From Streptomyces violascens (GTDB lineage: Bacteria > Actinomycetota > Actinomycetes > Streptomycetales > Streptomycetaceae): a stretch of 64,000 nt of DNA. The stretch's first letter is position 1; each line of letters starts with the position of its first letter. Position numbers and translations under genes: made by a program. The stretch covers positions 310,001-374,000 of the forward strand of contig NZ_BMUA01000002.1 in NCBI RefSeq assembly GCF_014649955.1, given 5' to 3'. The notes under the pieces were generated by a model, which ran no database searches, was not told where the DNA came from, and worked only from the letters and a program-made list of their open reading frames with translations. This document shows, in pieces, positions 7,999 to 17,800 of the stretch.

Positions 7999-9737
7999 GC
8001 ATCCTCAACGAATCTCAGGGTGCCGCGGCAGCAGACGACTCGTACGAGAACGAGCTGCCGGTCCGGCGCAAGCAGCCGGGAAACGTCGTCATCAAGTGGC
8101 TGACCACCACTGATCACAAGACGATCGGCACGATGTACCTGGTCACGTCGTTCGCGTTCTTCTGCATCGGCGGGATCATGGCGCTCTTCATGCGCGCCGA
8201 ACTCGCCCGCCCCGGCACGCAGATCATGTCGAACGAGCAGTTCAACCAGGCGTTCACGATGCACGGCACGATCATGCTGCTGATGTTCGCGACGCCGCTG
8301 TTCGCCGGATTCGCGAACTGGATCATGCCGCTGCAGATCGGCGCGCCCGACGTGGCGTTCCCGCGGCTGAACATGTTCGCCTACTGGCTCTACCTGTTCG
8401 GCTCGACCATCGCGGTCGGTGGCTTCCTCACCCCGCAGGGCGCGGCCGACTTCGGCTGGTTCGCCTACTCCCCGCTGTCGGACGCGGTCCGCTCGCCGGG
8501 CGTCGGCGCCGACATGTGGATCATGGGTCTGGCCTTCTCCGGCTTCGGCACGATCCTCGGCTCGGTCAACTTCATCACCACGATCATCTGCATGCGCGCG
8601 CCCGGCATGACGATGTTCCGTATGCCGATCTTCGTGTGGAACGTCCTGCTGACCGGTGTGCTGGTCCTGCTGGCCTTCCCGGTCCTCGCGGCCGCGCTGT
8701 TCGCCCTGGAGGCGGACCGCAAGTTCGGTGCGCATGTCTTCGACGCCAGTAATGGCGGCGCGATTCTCTGGCAACACCTCTTCTGGTTCTTCGGCCATCC
8801 AGAGGTGTACATCATCGCGTTGCCATTCTTCGGAATCATTTCCGAAGTGATTCCGGTGTTCAGCCGAAAGCCGATGTTCGGCTACAGCGGCCTGATCGGC
8901 GCCACCATCGCGATCGCGGGTCTGTCCGTGACCGTGTGGGCGCACCACATGTACGTCACCGGTGGCGTGCTCCTGCCGTTCTTCTCCTTCATGACGTTCC
9001 TCATCGCCGTGCCGACAGGCGTGAAGTTCTTCAACTGGATCGGCACGATGTGGAAGGGCTCACTGTCCTTCGAAACGCCCATGCTGTGGGCCGTCGGCTT
9101 CCTGATCACCTTCACCTTCGGCGGTCTGACCGGCGTCATCCTGGCCTCGCCGCCGATGGACTTCCACGTTTCCGACTCGTACTTCGTGGTCGCGCACTTC
9201 CACTACGTCATCTTCGGCACCGTGGTCTTCGCGATGTTCTCCGGATTCCACTTCTGGTGGCCGAAGTTCACCGGAAAGATGCTGGACGAGCGGCTCGGCA
9301 AGATCACCTTCTGGACGCTGTTCGTGGGCTTCCACGGCACGTTCCTGGTGCAGCACTGGCTGGGTGTCGAGGGCATGCCGCGTCGTTACGCGGACTACCT
9401 GGCGGCCGACGGCTTCACCGCGCTGAACACGATCTCGACGATCTCCTCGTTCCTGCTCGGTCTGTCGATCCTGCCGTTCTTCTACAACGTCTGGAAGACC
9501 GCCAAGTACGGCAAGAAGATCGAGGTCGACGACCCGTGGGGCTACGGCCGTTCGCTGGAGTGGGCGACCTCCTGCCCGCCGCCGCGGCACAACTTCCTCA
9601 CGATGCCGCGCATTCGCTCCGAATCGCCGGCGTTCGACCTCCACCACCCCGAGATCGCGGCTCTCGACCAGCTCGAGAACCACGGCGACGTCCACGGTGA
9701 CAACATGCTCACCGGTGGCAAGGAGGCCGGGAAGTGA
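7995..9737 (+). CDS. ctaD: Cytochrome c oxidase subunit I (CtaD)
   Basis: 580-residue catalytic subunit carrying heme a and the heme a3/CuB centre, where oxygen is reduced and protons are pumped. Typical motifs are [11 protein letters not shown] (heme a ligand His), WFFGHPEVY (CuB His and cross-linked Tyr) and [10 protein letters not shown] (heme a3 and heme a ligands). It has twelve helices as expected. GTG 7995 sits in a GTGA overlap with ctaC, and the frame open farther upstream lies over ctaC and is not used. The 3' end overlaps ctaF by another GTGA. Confidence 0.95.
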   Translation: MSILNESQGAAAADDSYENELPVRRKQPGNVVIKWLTTTDHKTIGTMYLVTSFAFFCIGGIMALFMRAELARPGTQIMSNEQFNQAFTMHGTIMLLMFATPLFAGFANWIMPLQIGAPDVAFPRLNMFAYWLYLFGSTIAVGGFLTPQGAADFGWFAYSPLSDAVRSPGVGADMWIMGLAFSGFGTILGSVNFITTIICMRAPGMTMFRMPIFVWNVLLTGVLVLLAFPVLAAALFALEADRKFGAHVFDASNGGAILWQHLFWFFGHPEVYIIALPFFGIISEVIPVFSRKPMFGYSGLIGATIAIAGLSVTVWAHHMYVTGGVLLPFFSFMTFLIAVPTGVKFFNWIGTMWKGSLSFETPMLWAVGFLITFTFGGLTGVILASPPMDFHVSDSYFVVAHFHYVIFGTVVFAMFSGFHFWWPKFTGKMLDERLGKITFWTLFVGFHGTFLVQHWLGVEGMPRRYADYLAADGFTALNTISTISSFLLGLSILPFFYNVWKTAKYGKKIEVDDPWGYGRSLEWATSCPPPRHNFLTMPRIRSESPAFDLHHPEIAALDQLENHGDVHGDNMLTGGKEAGK

Positions 9738-10132
9738 AGATCCAGGGCAAGATGTTCCTGTGGCTGTCCGTCTTCATTCTGGTCATGGCCGTCGTGTACG
9801 GCGTGTGGTCGAAGGAAGCGGCCGGCACCACCGCGCTCGTCATGGCCTTCGGCCTGAGCGTCATGATCGGCTTCTACCTGGCCTTCACGGCCCGGCGGGT
9901 CGACGTCGGCGCCCAGGACGACAAGGAAGCCGATGTCGCGGACGACGCCGGTGAGGTCGGCTTCTTCTCGCCGCACTCCTGGCAGCCGCTCTCGCTCGGC
10001 ATCGGCGGCGCCCTGGCGTTCCTCGCGATCGCCATGGGCTGGTGGCTGCTGTACTTCTCGGCTCCGCTGATCCTGGTCGGTCTCTACGGCTGGGTGTTCG
10101 AGTACTACCGCGGCGAGAACCAGAACCAGTAG
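9734..10132 (+). CDS. ctaF: Cytochrome c oxidase subunit IV, actinobacterial type (CtaF)
   Basis: 132-residue small subunit specific to actinobacterial aa3 oxidases. It has four predicted membrane helices in two pairs (about 7-24, 30-50 and 87-125) with a short acidic loop between them ([14 protein letters not shown]). It starts at a GTG overlapping the ctaD stop by 4 bases, so it is translationally coupled. It has no cofactor ligands; the family is thought to stabilise the oxidase. A strong terminator follows 23 bases after the stop and ends the operon. Confidence 0.92.
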   Translation: MKIQGKMFLWLSVFILVMAVVYGVWSKEAAGTTALVMAFGLSVMIGFYLAFTARRVDVGAQDDKEADVADDAGEVGFFSPHSWQPLSLGIGGALAFLAIAMGWWLLYFSAPLILVGLYGWVFEYYRGENQNQ

Positions 10133-10155
10133 TTCCGCGTACGCCGCACTGCGCC

Positions 10156-10198
10156 AAGAGGGGCCCTCCGTCTCACCGCGAGACGGAGGGCCCCTCTT
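10156..10198 (+). terminator. Rho-independent terminator of ctaCDF
   Basis: A perfect 18-bp stem (AAGAGGGGCCCTCCGTCT and its complement) with a 7-base loop is followed by T residues (CTTTT). It is the most canonical intrinsic terminator in the window. Confidence 0.92.
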
Positions 10199-10248
10199 TT
10201 GCAGTCACCCCGCGCGCCGGAACTGACGAACCTTCATAACGTGGGCTC

Positions 10249-11502
10249 ATGAGCCACGCACCGCGCATCCGCACCGTATTGAGCTGCACCCTCCTTGTCC
10301 TGTCCCTCGGTGTGGGGGCCACGGGGTGCGGCGGGTCAGACGCCAACCCGCTGTCGGCCAAGCCGTACGACGCGGCCGGACAGGTCGTCTACAACGGCCC
10401 GGCGGGCAGTCAGAAGGCCGATCCGGGCAAGCCCCTGGAGATCACCGTCAAGGGCAAGGAGGCCCGCCTGACCGACGTCACCGCCGTCGACGGCAACGGC
10501 CGCTACCTGGCGGGCGAACTGGCCGCCGACGGCAGCCGCTGGCACTCCACCGGCGCACTGGTGGCCGGCGCGCACTACACCGTCAAGGTCTCCACGGAGA
10601 ACGAAGACGGCTCTCCGGGGCTGCGTACGCTGACGTTCGACACCGCGGCGGTCACGGACGCCGTGGAGGTCGAATTCGGCCCGGACGCGGGCAAGTACGG
10701 CGTCGGACAGCCCATCACCGCGGAACTCAGCAAGCCGATCAAGGACCCGAAGGCCCGGACGATCGTCGAACGCGCCCTGGTCGTCGAGTCCACCCCCAAG
10801 GTGGAGGGCAACTGGTACTGGGTGGGCGACAAGGTGCTGCACTACCGGCCGAAGGAGTACTGGCCCACGCACGCCACCATCAACGTCCACTCCAACCTGG
10901 AGGGCGTGAAGATCGCCGACAAGCTGTACGGCGGTCCCGGCAAGCCCCTGAAGATCACCACCGGCGACCGGGTCGAGGCCATCACCGACGCCGCCGGGCA
11001 CTACATGACGGTCAAGCGCAACGGAGAAGTGATCAATACCATTCCGATCACCACCGGAAAGCCCGGATTCTCCACTCGCAACGGCGTCAAGGTGGTCCTG
11101 GGCAAGCAGTACTTCGTACGGATGCGCGGGGAGACGGTCGGCATCTCCTCCAGCAGCTCGGACGGGTACGACCTGCCCGTCTATTACGCCACGCGGGTCA
11201 CCTGGAGCGGTGAATACGTGCACGCCGCGCCCTGGTCGGTGGGCTCACAGGGCTACGAGAACGTCAGCCACGGGTGTACGGGCATGAGCACCGGCAACGC
11301 CGCCTGGTTCTACGAGAACATCAACGAGGGCGACATCGTCAAGGTCGTCAACAGCATCGGCGAGGACATGACGCCCTTCGACAACGGGTTCGGCGACTGG
11401 AACGTGGACTGGGACGACTGGCGCAAGGGCAGCTCCCTGCTGGCCGACCTCAAGGCCGGCCAGATCAAGGCCAACTCCGCCCGGCTGCGGCCGGGAGTGT
11501 GA
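10249..11502 (+). CDS. L,D-transpeptidase lipoprotein with Ig-like domains
   Basis: 417 residues. A signal peptide ends in a lipobox (GVGATGCGG, Cys at about 27). Two bacterial Ig-like regions follow (about 55-140 and 140-240), then a YkuD catalytic domain with the signature YVHAAPW ... SHGCTGMS; the nucleophile is C343. Such enzymes form 3-3 cross-links in peptidoglycan outside the cell and are the carbapenem-sensitive cross-linking system of actinobacteria. It lies between the two halves of the respiratory cluster with its own upstream gap, so it is probably a separate transcript. Confidence 0.92.
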   Translation: MSHAPRIRTVLSCTLLVLSLGVGATGCGGSDANPLSAKPYDAAGQVVYNGPAGSQKADPGKPLEITVKGKEARLTDVTAVDGNGRYLAGELAADGSRWHSTGALVAGAHYTVKVSTENEDGSPGLRTLTFDTAAVTDAVEVEFGPDAGKYGVGQPITAELSKPIKDPKARTIVERALVVESTPKVEGNWYWVGDKVLHYRPKEYWPTHATINVHSNLEGVKIADKLYGGPGKPLKITTGDRVEAITDAAGHYMTVKRNGEVINTIPITTGKPGFSTRNGVKVVLGKQYFVRMRGETVGISSSSSDGYDLPVYYATRVTWSGEYVHAAPWSVGSQGYENVSHGCTGMSTGNAAWFYENINEGDIVKVVNSIGEDMTPFDNGFGDWNVDWDDWRKGSSLLADLKAGQIKANSARLRPGV

Positions 11503-11504
11503 GG

Positions 11505-11906
11505 TCAGGCACCCACGGCAAGCCGCTTGCGCAGCAGCGAGGCCAGCGTGTCCGCGAACTCGACCGGCTCGACCGGAAGGGTCACCGCGGCGTCCGCACG
11601 GCTCCAGGTGGCCAGCCAGGCGTCCTGCGGGCGGCCGATGAGGAGCAGCACCGGCGGGCACTGGAAGACCTCGTCCTTGATCTGGCGGCAGACCCCCATG
11701 CCGCCCGCCGGAACCGCCTCGCCGTCCAGGACGCAGACGTCGATGCCGCCGCGCTCCAGCTCCTTGAGGACCGCCGGCAGCGTCGCGCACTCCAGGAATT
11801 CGACCGGCGGTACGTCGGAGGCGGGCCTGCGGCCGGCCGCGAGCCGCACCTGCGCGCGGGTGTTCGCGTCGTCGCTGTAGACCAGAACGGTGGCGCTCGA
11901 CTGCAT
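11505..11906 (-). CDS. Atypical response-regulator receiver-like protein
   Basis: 133 residues with a CheY-like pattern: acidic pair DD (12-13) after beta 1 (VLVYSDD), an Asp at the phosphorylation position (VCVLDGEA, D61), and a late PVEP turn. The conserved Lys before Pro of beta 5 is replaced by Leu (VTLPVEP, L110), and there is no output domain. It may therefore be a pseudo-receiver or protein-protein adaptor. ATG 11906 follows GGAGGATCC. It ends 2 bases from the convergent L,D-transpeptidase stop and is divergent from ctaE. Confidence 0.75.
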   Translation of the reverse strand: MQSSATVLVYSDDANTRAQVRLAAGRRPASDVPPVEFLECATLPAVLKELERGGIDVCVLDGEAVPAGGMGVCRQIKDEVFQCPPVLLLIGRPQDAWLATWSRADAAVTLPVEPVEFADTLASLLRKRLAVGA

Positions 11907-12093
11907 GGATCCTCCGAAGGTCCGGCGGATTCGCCGGCGTTGGCTCATGAACCGATGCGCGGATGCTACTCCGTCCGACTGCCCGTCAACACCGGTTCGG
12001 ACAGCCCTTCGATGGGCCGTTCGGGCCCTGCATACGCCGCTGACACACCGAACGGCACCCCCCGGGGTGAGGGCGGGATAAGCGACCGACATA

Positions 12094-12714
12094 ATGTCGG
12101 TCGTGGCGACAGCAACGACAGTAGAAACCGGGCACGCGCACCCGTCGGTCAATCGGCCGAACCTCACCAGCGTCGGAACCATCATCTGGTTGAGTTCCGA
12201 GCTGATGTTCTTCGCGGCCCTCTTCGCGATGTACTTCACTCTGCGATCGGTAACGGGTGCCGCGCACTGGTCAGAAATGGCTTCGTCCCTGAACCTTCCG
12301 TTCTCGGCGACCAACACCACGATTCTGGTGCTCTCCTCCCTCACCTGCCAGCTCGGCGTCTTCGCCGCCGAGCGCGGCGATGTGAAGAAGCTCCGCACCT
12401 GGTTCATCATCACGTTCGTGATGGGCGCGATCTTCATCGGCGGCCAGGTCTTCGAGTACACCGACCTGGTGAAGAAGGACGGCCTCTCGCTGTCCTCGGA
12501 TCCATACGGCTCGGTGTTCTACCTGACCACGGGCTTCCACGGACTGCATGTGACGGGCGGTCTGATCGCCTTCCTGCTGGTTCTCGGCAGGACGTACGCG
12601 GCCAAGAGGTTCACCCATGAACAGGCGACCGCGGCCATCGTCGTGTCCTACTACTGGCACTTCGTCGATGTCGTGTGGATCGGCCTCTTCGCCACGATCT
12701 ACCTGATCCAGTAA
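12094..12714 (+). CDS. ctaE: Cytochrome c oxidase subunit III (CtaE)
   Basis: 206-residue integral subunit with five predicted helices, as in the short actinobacterial subunit III. Family motifs include [16 protein letters not shown] near the start and [15 protein letters not shown] and [14 protein letters not shown] near the end. It supports proton delivery to subunit I. Unlike ctaCDF, it is the first gene of the bc1 operon ctaE-qcrC-qcrA-qcrB. A GTG nine bases downstream is an alternative start, because no clear ribosome binding site precedes the ATG. Confidence 0.93.
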   Translation: MSVVATATTVETGHAHPSVNRPNLTSVGTIIWLSSELMFFAALFAMYFTLRSVTGAAHWSEMASSLNLPFSATNTTILVLSSLTCQLGVFAAERGDVKKLRTWFIITFVMGAIFIGGQVFEYTDLVKKDGLSLSSDPYGSVFYLTTGFHGLHVTGGLIAFLLVLGRTYAAKRFTHEQATAAIVVSYYWHFVDVVWIGLFATIYLIQ

Positions 12715-12778
12715 CCGGGCCCGTAGGTCCGCACCACATCCAGCATCGACGCAGAAGATCCTGACACCGGGGTAATCC

Positions 12779-13588
12779 GTGAAAAAGCTCTCCGCACGAC
12801 GACGCCATCCGCTGGCGGCGGTCGTCGTCCTACTCCTCGCGCTGGCGGCCACCGGGGGGCTGTACGCCGCGTTCGCGCCCGCGGGCAAGGCTCAGGCTGA
12901 CGAAACCGCCCAGTCCCTCGCCATCGACGAGGGCAAGAAGCTCTACTCCGTCGGCTGCGCCAGCTGCCACGGAACCGGCGGTCAGGGCACCTCTGACGGC
13001 CCCTCCCTGGTCGGCGTGGGCGCCGCCGCGGTGGACTTCCAGGTCGGCACCGGCCGTATGCCGGCGCAGCAGCCCGGCGCGCAGGTGCCGAAGAAGAAGG
13101 CCATCTACTCGCAGGCCCAGATCGACCAGCTCGCCGCTTACGTGGCCTCGCTGGGCGCCGGTCCGAGCGTGCCGACCGACTCGCAGTACAACCCGAGCGG
13201 TGCGGACATCGCCAAGGGTGGCGAGCTGTTCCGTACCAACTGCGCCCAGTGCCACAACTTCACGGGTGAGGGCGGTGCCCTGACGAACGGCAAGTTCGCC
13301 CCCAGCCTGGAGGACGTGGACCCCAAGCACATCTACGAGGCCATGCAGACCGGCCCGCAGAACATGCCGTCCTTCCCGGACACGACGATGCCGCAGAAGC
13401 AGAAGCAGGACATCATCGCGTACCTGCACGCCGTCAACAGCGACAAGTCCGCGAGCCCCGGTGGCCTCAAGCTCGGCGGGCTCGGCCCGGTCAGCGAGGG
13501 TCTGTTCGGCTGGATCTTCGGTCTGGGTGCCCTCATCGCAGTAGCCATCTGGGTCGCGGCCCACACCGCTAAGGCCAAGAAGTCATGA
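12779..13588 (+). CDS. qcrC: Cytochrome bc1 complex diheme cytochrome c subunit (QcrC)
   Basis: 269 residues. An N-terminal hydrophobic signal or anchor (about 12-34) is followed by two c-type heme sites, CASCH (60-64) and CAQCH (155-159), and a C-terminal membrane helix (about 240-262). Actinobacteria lack soluble cytochrome c; this diheme subunit hands electrons straight to CuA of CtaC in the bc1-aa3 supercomplex. Distal Met ligands are plausible in GRMPAQ and NMPSFP. It starts with GTG 64 bases after ctaE, and its stop overlaps the qcrA start (ATGA). Confidence 0.95.
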   Translation: MKKLSARRRHPLAAVVVLLLALAATGGLYAAFAPAGKAQADETAQSLAIDEGKKLYSVGCASCHGTGGQGTSDGPSLVGVGAAAVDFQVGTGRMPAQQPGAQVPKKKAIYSQAQIDQLAAYVASLGAGPSVPTDSQYNPSGADIAKGGELFRTNCAQCHNFTGEGGALTNGKFAPSLEDVDPKHIYEAMQTGPQNMPSFPDTTMPQKQKQDIIAYLHAVNSDKSASPGGLKLGGLGPVSEGLFGWIFGLGALIAVAIWVAAHTAKAKKS

Positions 13589-14634
13589 GTAGCCAAGAGA
13601 ATTCCGAGAGCCTGCCTGAAGCGCAGGCCACCGCGCACGGCGCGGTAGAGACCGCTGGCGACCCCTTCGCCGACCCGGGACTGCCGGCCCACAAGCCGCG
13701 CATCCAGGACATCGACGAGCGGGCGGCCAAGCGCTCCGAGCGCGCGGTCGCGTTCCTGTTCTTCCTGTCCATGGTCGCGACGGTCGGCTTCATCGCCTCG
13801 TACGTGATCTTCCCGGTCGACAAGATCGTCTTCATCTTCCCGTTCGGGCACGTCAGCGTCCTCAACTTCGCTCTGGGTCTGACCCTGGGCGTGGCGCTGT
13901 TCTGCATCGGCGCGGGCGCGGTCCACTGGGCCCGCACCCTGATGTCCGACGTGGAGATGCCGGCCGAGCGGCACGAGATCGCGGCCCCGCCGGAGGTCAA
14001 GGCGCAGGTCCTGGCCGACTTCAAGCAGGGCGCGGCCGAGTCCGGCTTCGGACGCCGCAAGCTGATCCGCAACACCATGTTCGGCGCGCTGGCCCTGGTG
14101 CCGCTCTCCGGTGTGATGCTGCTGCGCGACCTGGGCACGCTGCCCGAGGACAAGCTGCGGCACACCATGTGGTCCAAGGGCAAGGCCCTGATCAACATGA
14201 ACACCAACGAGCCGCTGCGTCCCGAGGACCTGACGGTCGGATCGCTGACCTTCGCCAAGCCCGAGGGCCTGGAGGAGACGGCGGAGGACTTCCAGACGCA
14301 GATCGCCAAGGCGGCCCTGATGCTCGTCCGGATCAAGCCGGAGGACATCAAGGACAAGCGCGAGCTCGAGTGGTCGCACCAGGGCATCGTCGCCTACTCG
14401 AAGATCTGCACCCACGTCGGCTGCCCGATCTCCCTGTACGAGCAGCAGACGCACCACGTGCTCTGCCCGTGCCACCAGTCCACCTTCGACCTCTCCGACG
14501 GCGCCCGCGTCATCTTCGGCCCGGCCGGTCACGCCCTTCCGCAGCTGCGGATCGGCGTGAATGACGAGGGTTACCTCGAAGCGCTCGGCGACTTCGAAGA
14601 GCCCGTCGGTCCTGCCTTCTGGGAGCGCGGATGA
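13585..14634 (+). CDS. qcrA: Cytochrome bc1 complex Rieske iron-sulfur subunit (QcrA)
   Basis: 349 residues, longer than proteobacterial Rieske proteins because of an actinobacterial N-terminal extension with three predicted membrane helices (about 50-75, 85-110 and 160-180). The [2Fe-2S] motifs are CTHVGC (275-280, His277) and CPCHQS (294-299, His297). It moves electrons from menaquinol to the hemes of QcrC. The ATGA overlaps with qcrC and qcrB on both sides indicate coupled translation and fixed stoichiometry. Confidence 0.95.
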   Translation: MSSQENSESLPEAQATAHGAVETAGDPFADPGLPAHKPRIQDIDERAAKRSERAVAFLFFLSMVATVGFIASYVIFPVDKIVFIFPFGHVSVLNFALGLTLGVALFCIGAGAVHWARTLMSDVEMPAERHEIAAPPEVKAQVLADFKQGAAESGFGRRKLIRNTMFGALALVPLSGVMLLRDLGTLPEDKLRHTMWSKGKALINMNTNEPLRPEDLTVGSLTFAKPEGLEETAEDFQTQIAKAALMLVRIKPEDIKDKRELEWSHQGIVAYSKICTHVGCPISLYEQQTHHVLCPCHQSTFDLSDGARVIFGPAGHALPQLRIGVNDEGYLEALGDFEEPVGPAFWERG

Positions 14635-16256
14635 GCACCACGACAGACGCACGGCGCGAAGCGCCCGCCGGTGAGCGGATCGCGGACTGGGCGGACGGCC
14701 GGCTCGGGATCTACTCCCTGGCCAAGGCCAACATGCGCAAGATCTTCCCGGACCACTGGTCCTTCATGCTCGGCGAGATCTGCATGTACAGCTTCATCAT
14801 CATCATCCTCACGGGTGTGTATCTGACGCTGTTCTTCCACCCGAGCATGAACGAGGTCGTCTACGACGGCTCGTACGTGCCGCTGCAGGGCATGCACATG
14901 TCCGAGGCGTTCAACTCGACCATGCACATCAGCTTCGATGTGCGCGGTGGTCTGCTGATCCGGCAGATCCACCACTGGGCCGCGCTGATCTTCCTCGCCG
15001 GCATGTTCGTGCACATGATGCGCGTGTTCTTCACGGGCGCCTTCCGCAAGCCGCGTGAGGTCAACTGGCTGTTCGGCTTCCTGCTGTTCGTCCTGGGCAT
15101 GTTCACCGGCTTCACCGGTTACTCGCTCCCGGACGACCTGCTGTCGGGCACCGGTGTGCGCTTCATGGAGGGCGCGATCATGTCCGTGCCGATCGTCGGC
15201 ACGTACCTGTCGTTCTTCCTCTTCGGTGGCGAGTTCCCCGGCGGGGACTTCGTGGCCCGGTTCTACTCGGTGCACATCCTCCTGCTGCCGGGCATCATGC
15301 TCGGCCTGATGGTGGCCCACCTGATCCTGGTCTTCTACCACAAGCACACCCAGTTCGCGGGTCCGGGACGTACGAACAAGAACGTCGTCGGCATGCCGCT
15401 GCTCCCGGTGTACATGGCGAAGGCGGGCGGCTTCTTCTTCCTGGTCTTCGGCGTCATCGCGGTGGTCGCGGCGATCGCCTCGATCAACCCGATCTGGGCG
15501 ATCGGCCCCTACCGGCCGGACCAGGTGTCCACCGGCGCCCAGCCCGACTGGTACATGGGCTTCTCCGAAGGCCTCATCCGAGTGATGCCGGGCTGGGAGA
15601 TCAACCTGTGGGGCCACACCCTCGTCCTGGGTGTGTTCATCCCGCTGGTGATCTTCCCGCTGGTCCTCGCGACCATCGCGGTGTACCCGTTCATCGAGTC
15701 CTGGATCACCGGGGACAAGCGCGAGCACCACATCGCGGACCGGCCGCGCAACGCGCCTACGCGTACCGCGTTCGGTGTCGCGTGGATCACCTGGTACATG
15801 GTGCTGCTCATCGGTGGTGGAAACGACCTCTGGGCGACCCACTTCCACCTCTCGATCAACGTCATCACCTGGTTCGTGCGGATCGCGTTCTTCGTGGCCC
15901 CGGTCCTCGCGTTCGTCGCCACCAAGCGGATCTGCCTGGGTCTGCAGCGGCGCGACGCCGCGAAGGTGCTGCACGGACGCGAGTCCGGCATCATCAAGCG
16001 GCTGCCGCACGGTGAGTTCGTCGAGATCCACGAGCCGCTGGACGCCAACGCGCGTTACAAGCTCACCGCTCACGAGCAGTACAAGCCGGCCGAGATCGGC
16101 CCGACGGTCGACGAGAACGGTGTCGCCCGCAAGATCTCGCGGACGCAGAAGCTGCGCGCCAAGCTCAGCAAGGGCTACTTCGGCGAAGGGAACCAGATCC
16201 CCAAGCCGACGGCCGAGGAGTACGAGGAGATCACGAGCGGCCACGGCCACCACTGA
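14631..16256 (+). CDS. qcrB: Cytochrome bc1 complex cytochrome b subunit (QcrB)
   Basis: 541-residue quinol-oxidising subunit. Heme b ligands lie in the helix HHWAALIFLAGMFVHMMR and in HILLLPGIMLGLMVAHL, and PDWYMGF is the PEWY-like quinol-site motif (PDWY here, as in actinobacteria). A cytosolic tail of more than 100 residues after the last helix (SRTQKLRAKLSKGYFGEGNQ) is typical of the phylum. This subunit is the target of the Q203-type anti-tubercular drugs in mycobacteria. It is the last gene of ctaE-qcrCAB, and a terminator follows. Confidence 0.95.
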   Translation: MSTTTDARREAPAGERIADWADGRLGIYSLAKANMRKIFPDHWSFMLGEICMYSFIIIILTGVYLTLFFHPSMNEVVYDGSYVPLQGMHMSEAFNSTMHISFDVRGGLLIRQIHHWAALIFLAGMFVHMMRVFFTGAFRKPREVNWLFGFLLFVLGMFTGFTGYSLPDDLLSGTGVRFMEGAIMSVPIVGTYLSFFLFGGEFPGGDFVARFYSVHILLLPGIMLGLMVAHLILVFYHKHTQFAGPGRTNKNVVGMPLLPVYMAKAGGFFFLVFGVIAVVAAIASINPIWAIGPYRPDQVSTGAQPDWYMGFSEGLIRVMPGWEINLWGHTLVLGVFIPLVIFPLVLATIAVYPFIESWITGDKREHHIADRPRNAPTRTAFGVAWITWYMVLLIGGGNDLWATHFHLSINVITWFVRIAFFVAPVLAFVATKRICLGLQRRDAAKVLHGRESGIIKRLPHGEFVEIHEPLDANARYKLTAHEQYKPAEIGPTVDENGVARKISRTQKLRAKLSKGYFGEGNQIPKPTAEEYEEITSGHGHH

Positions 16257-16290
16257 TCTCTGCTTGACCTGACGGTCGCCACAACCGAGG

Positions 16291-16326
16291 CTCCGGCCCG
16301 GCCCCTTCACGGGGGCCGGGCCGGAG
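16291..16326 (+). terminator. Terminator of ctaE-qcrCAB
   Basis: A perfect 15-bp stem (CTCCGGCCCGGCCCC and its complement) with a 6-base loop is followed by TCTTTT, 34 bases after the qcrB stop. Confidence 0.9.
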
Positions 16327-16440
16327 TCTTTTGCGTACGCGTCTTTCGGACGTCCGCACTGCGGGCACGGGCGCGGGGTGCCCCGCCCCTGTCGATAGGC
16401 TTGCGGACGGTATCCAGTCCCTTGACCACCAGGAGCGAGC

Positions 16441-17505
16441 ATGAGCGCTGTTACCCCCACCGGAGGCGACACCGTGGCGGCCCACTCCTGGCCGGGCGTC
16501 CTGGACGCGCTCCTCAGCGGCACCGACCAGAGCGCTGACGTGACCGCCTGGGCGATGGACAGGATCATGCGCGGCGAGGCCACCGACGCCCAGATCGCCG
16601 CCTTCGCGGTGGCCCTGCGCGCCAAGGGCGAGACCGTCGCCGAGATCACCGGCCTGGTGCGCACCATGTACGAGCACGCCAACCTCATCGAGGTGCCGGG
16701 CCCCAGTGTGGACATCGTCGGCACCGGCGGCGACAACGCCAAGACCGTCAACATCTCCACCATGTCGGCGATCGTGGTGGCCGGCACCGGCGCCAAGGTC
16801 GTCAAGCACGGCAACCGGGCCGCCTCCTCGGCCAGCGGCGCATCCGACGTACTGGAGAAGCTCGGCGTCAACCTCGACCTCACCCCGCGGCGGGTCGTCG
16901 AGGTCGCCGAGGAGGCCGGCATCACGTTCTGCTTCGCCGTGAAGTTCCACCCGGCGCTGCGCTACGTCGCCGCCGCCCGCCGCGAGATGGGCATCCGCAC
17001 CACCTTCAACTTCCTCGGCCCGCTGACCAACCCCGCGCGGGTACGGGCCCAGGCGACCGGGGTCGCGGACGCGCGGATGGCGCCCATCGTGGCGGGCGTG
17101 CTCGCCGAACGCGGCTCCTCCGCGCTGGTCTTCCGCGGCGACGACGGCCTCGACGAGCTGACCACCACCGGTACGTCCCGGGTCTGGGTGGTGCGCGACG
17201 GCCGGGTCCGCGAGGAGAGCTTCGACCCGCGGGACGTCGGCATCGAGATCGTGCCCATCGAGGCGCTGCGCGGCGCGGACTCCTCGTACAACGCCGATGT
17301 CGCCCGGCGCCTGCTCGCGGGGGAACGCGGGCCGGTGCGGGACGCGGTGCTGCTCAATTCGGCGGCCGCCCTGGTCGCCCTCGAACCGGGGGACGGGCCG
17401 CTCGCCGGGCAGCTCGGCGCCGCGATGACCCGGGCCGCCGAGGCCATCGACTCGGGGTCGGCCCAGCGCGCGCTGGAGCGGTGGGTCGCGGCCAGCAACA
17501 CCTAG
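16441..17505 (+). CDS. trpD: Anthranilate phosphoribosyltransferase (TrpD)
   Basis: Joins anthranilate to PRPP, the second step from chorismate to tryptophan. At 354 residues it shows the PRPP/Mg loop [14 protein letters not shown] (GTGGD), [21 protein letters not shown] (substrate site) and [11 protein letters not shown] (NPA loop). The ATG follows AGGAGCGAGC. It stands alone here; the first-step enzyme is the fused anthranilate synthase at 44757-46607. Streptomycetes often carry a second trpD in the main trp cluster, so this may be one of two copies. Confidence 0.93.
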   Translation: MSAVTPTGGDTVAAHSWPGVLDALLSGTDQSADVTAWAMDRIMRGEATDAQIAAFAVALRAKGETVAEITGLVRTMYEHANLIEVPGPSVDIVGTGGDNAKTVNISTMSAIVVAGTGAKVVKHGNRAASSASGASDVLEKLGVNLDLTPRRVVEVAEEAGITFCFAVKFHPALRYVAAARREMGIRTTFNFLGPLTNPARVRAQATGVADARMAPIVAGVLAERGSSALVFRGDDGLDELTTTGTSRVWVVRDGRVREESFDPRDVGIEIVPIEALRGADSSYNADVARRLLAGERGPVRDAVLLNSAAALVALEPGDGPLAGQLGAAMTRAAEAIDSGSAQRALERWVAASNT

Positions 17506-17567
17506 CCCGTACCGGAGGCGCTCGTACCGATGTGACGCAAGGCGCAGTCCGGATCGCGGACGGTGCC

Positions 17568-17595
17568 TTGCACACGCCGGGACGTGTGGCAGGAT
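17568..17595 (+). promoter_or_regulatory. Promoter of the SAM-IV leader
   Basis: TTGCAC (17568-17573) and CAGGAT (17590-17595) are spaced by 16 bases, close to the HrdB-type consensus. The implied start, about 17602, falls just before the riboswitch. Confidence 0.55.
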
Positions 17596-17602
17596 GCTGT
17601 CC

Positions 17603-17728
17603 AAGGTCATGAGTGACAGCGATTTAGGCCCCGGCTCGCTGTCCGGCAACCCTCCGTCCGTGGCGGGGTGCCCCGGGTGAAGACCAGGTCGTAGGCAGCA
17701 AGGCTTACGGCAAGCGCGGACCCCTGGA
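17603..17728 (+). ncRNA. SAM-IV riboswitch
   Basis: The leader shows the conserved SAM-IV order. The P1 5' strand GGTC (17605-17608) is followed by ATGAGTGACAGCG, then GCCCCGGCTCGCTG and CCGGCAACCCTCC, then the GGGGTGCCCCGGGTGAAGACC block, whose GACC (17682-17685) closes P1. After P1 come the extra elements that separate SAM-IV from SAM-I, including the GTAGGC/GCTTAC hairpin (17691-17708) and GGCAAGCGCGGACC. SAM-IV RNAs are actinobacterial and repress sulfur-metabolism genes when S-adenosylmethionine is high. The next full gene is a class V aminotransferase. Its 3' end GGACCCC can pair with GGGGTCC at 17751-17757, a possible expression platform (inference). Confidence 0.88.
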
Positions 17729-17779
17729 CATCGCGTGATGTCACAGCCCTGGGGTCCTGGTCCTCAAGGGAGCAGTCTC

Positions 17780-17800
17780 GTGAGCAAGCGAATGCGATAG
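17780..17800 (+). CDS. Mini-ORF MSKRMR downstream of the riboswitch
   Basis: GTG-AGC-AAG-CGA-ATG-CGA-TAG lies behind a good ribosome binding site (AAGGGAG, 17766-17772). It encodes six residues. AAGGG of that site can pair with CCCTT at 17811-17815, and the stop codon abuts a small GGGCG-TAC-CGCCC hairpin, so translation of this ORF could change the leader fold. Whether it is translated is unknown; the main gene starts 170 bases later. Confidence 0.4.
   Translation: MSKRMR

Noticed and set aside
7995..14634. Frameshifts at the ctaC/ctaD, ctaD/ctaF, qcrC/qcrA and qcrA/qcrB junctions
   Set aside because: Each junction is a clean 4-base GTGA or ATGA stop/start overlap with complete proteins on both sides.
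14571..16925. A 784-codon open frame antisense to qcrB and part of trpD
   Set aside because: It mirrors the codon bias of qcrB and has Asp/His/Arg-rich low-complexity protein without motifs; such long antisense frames arise routinely at this GC content.
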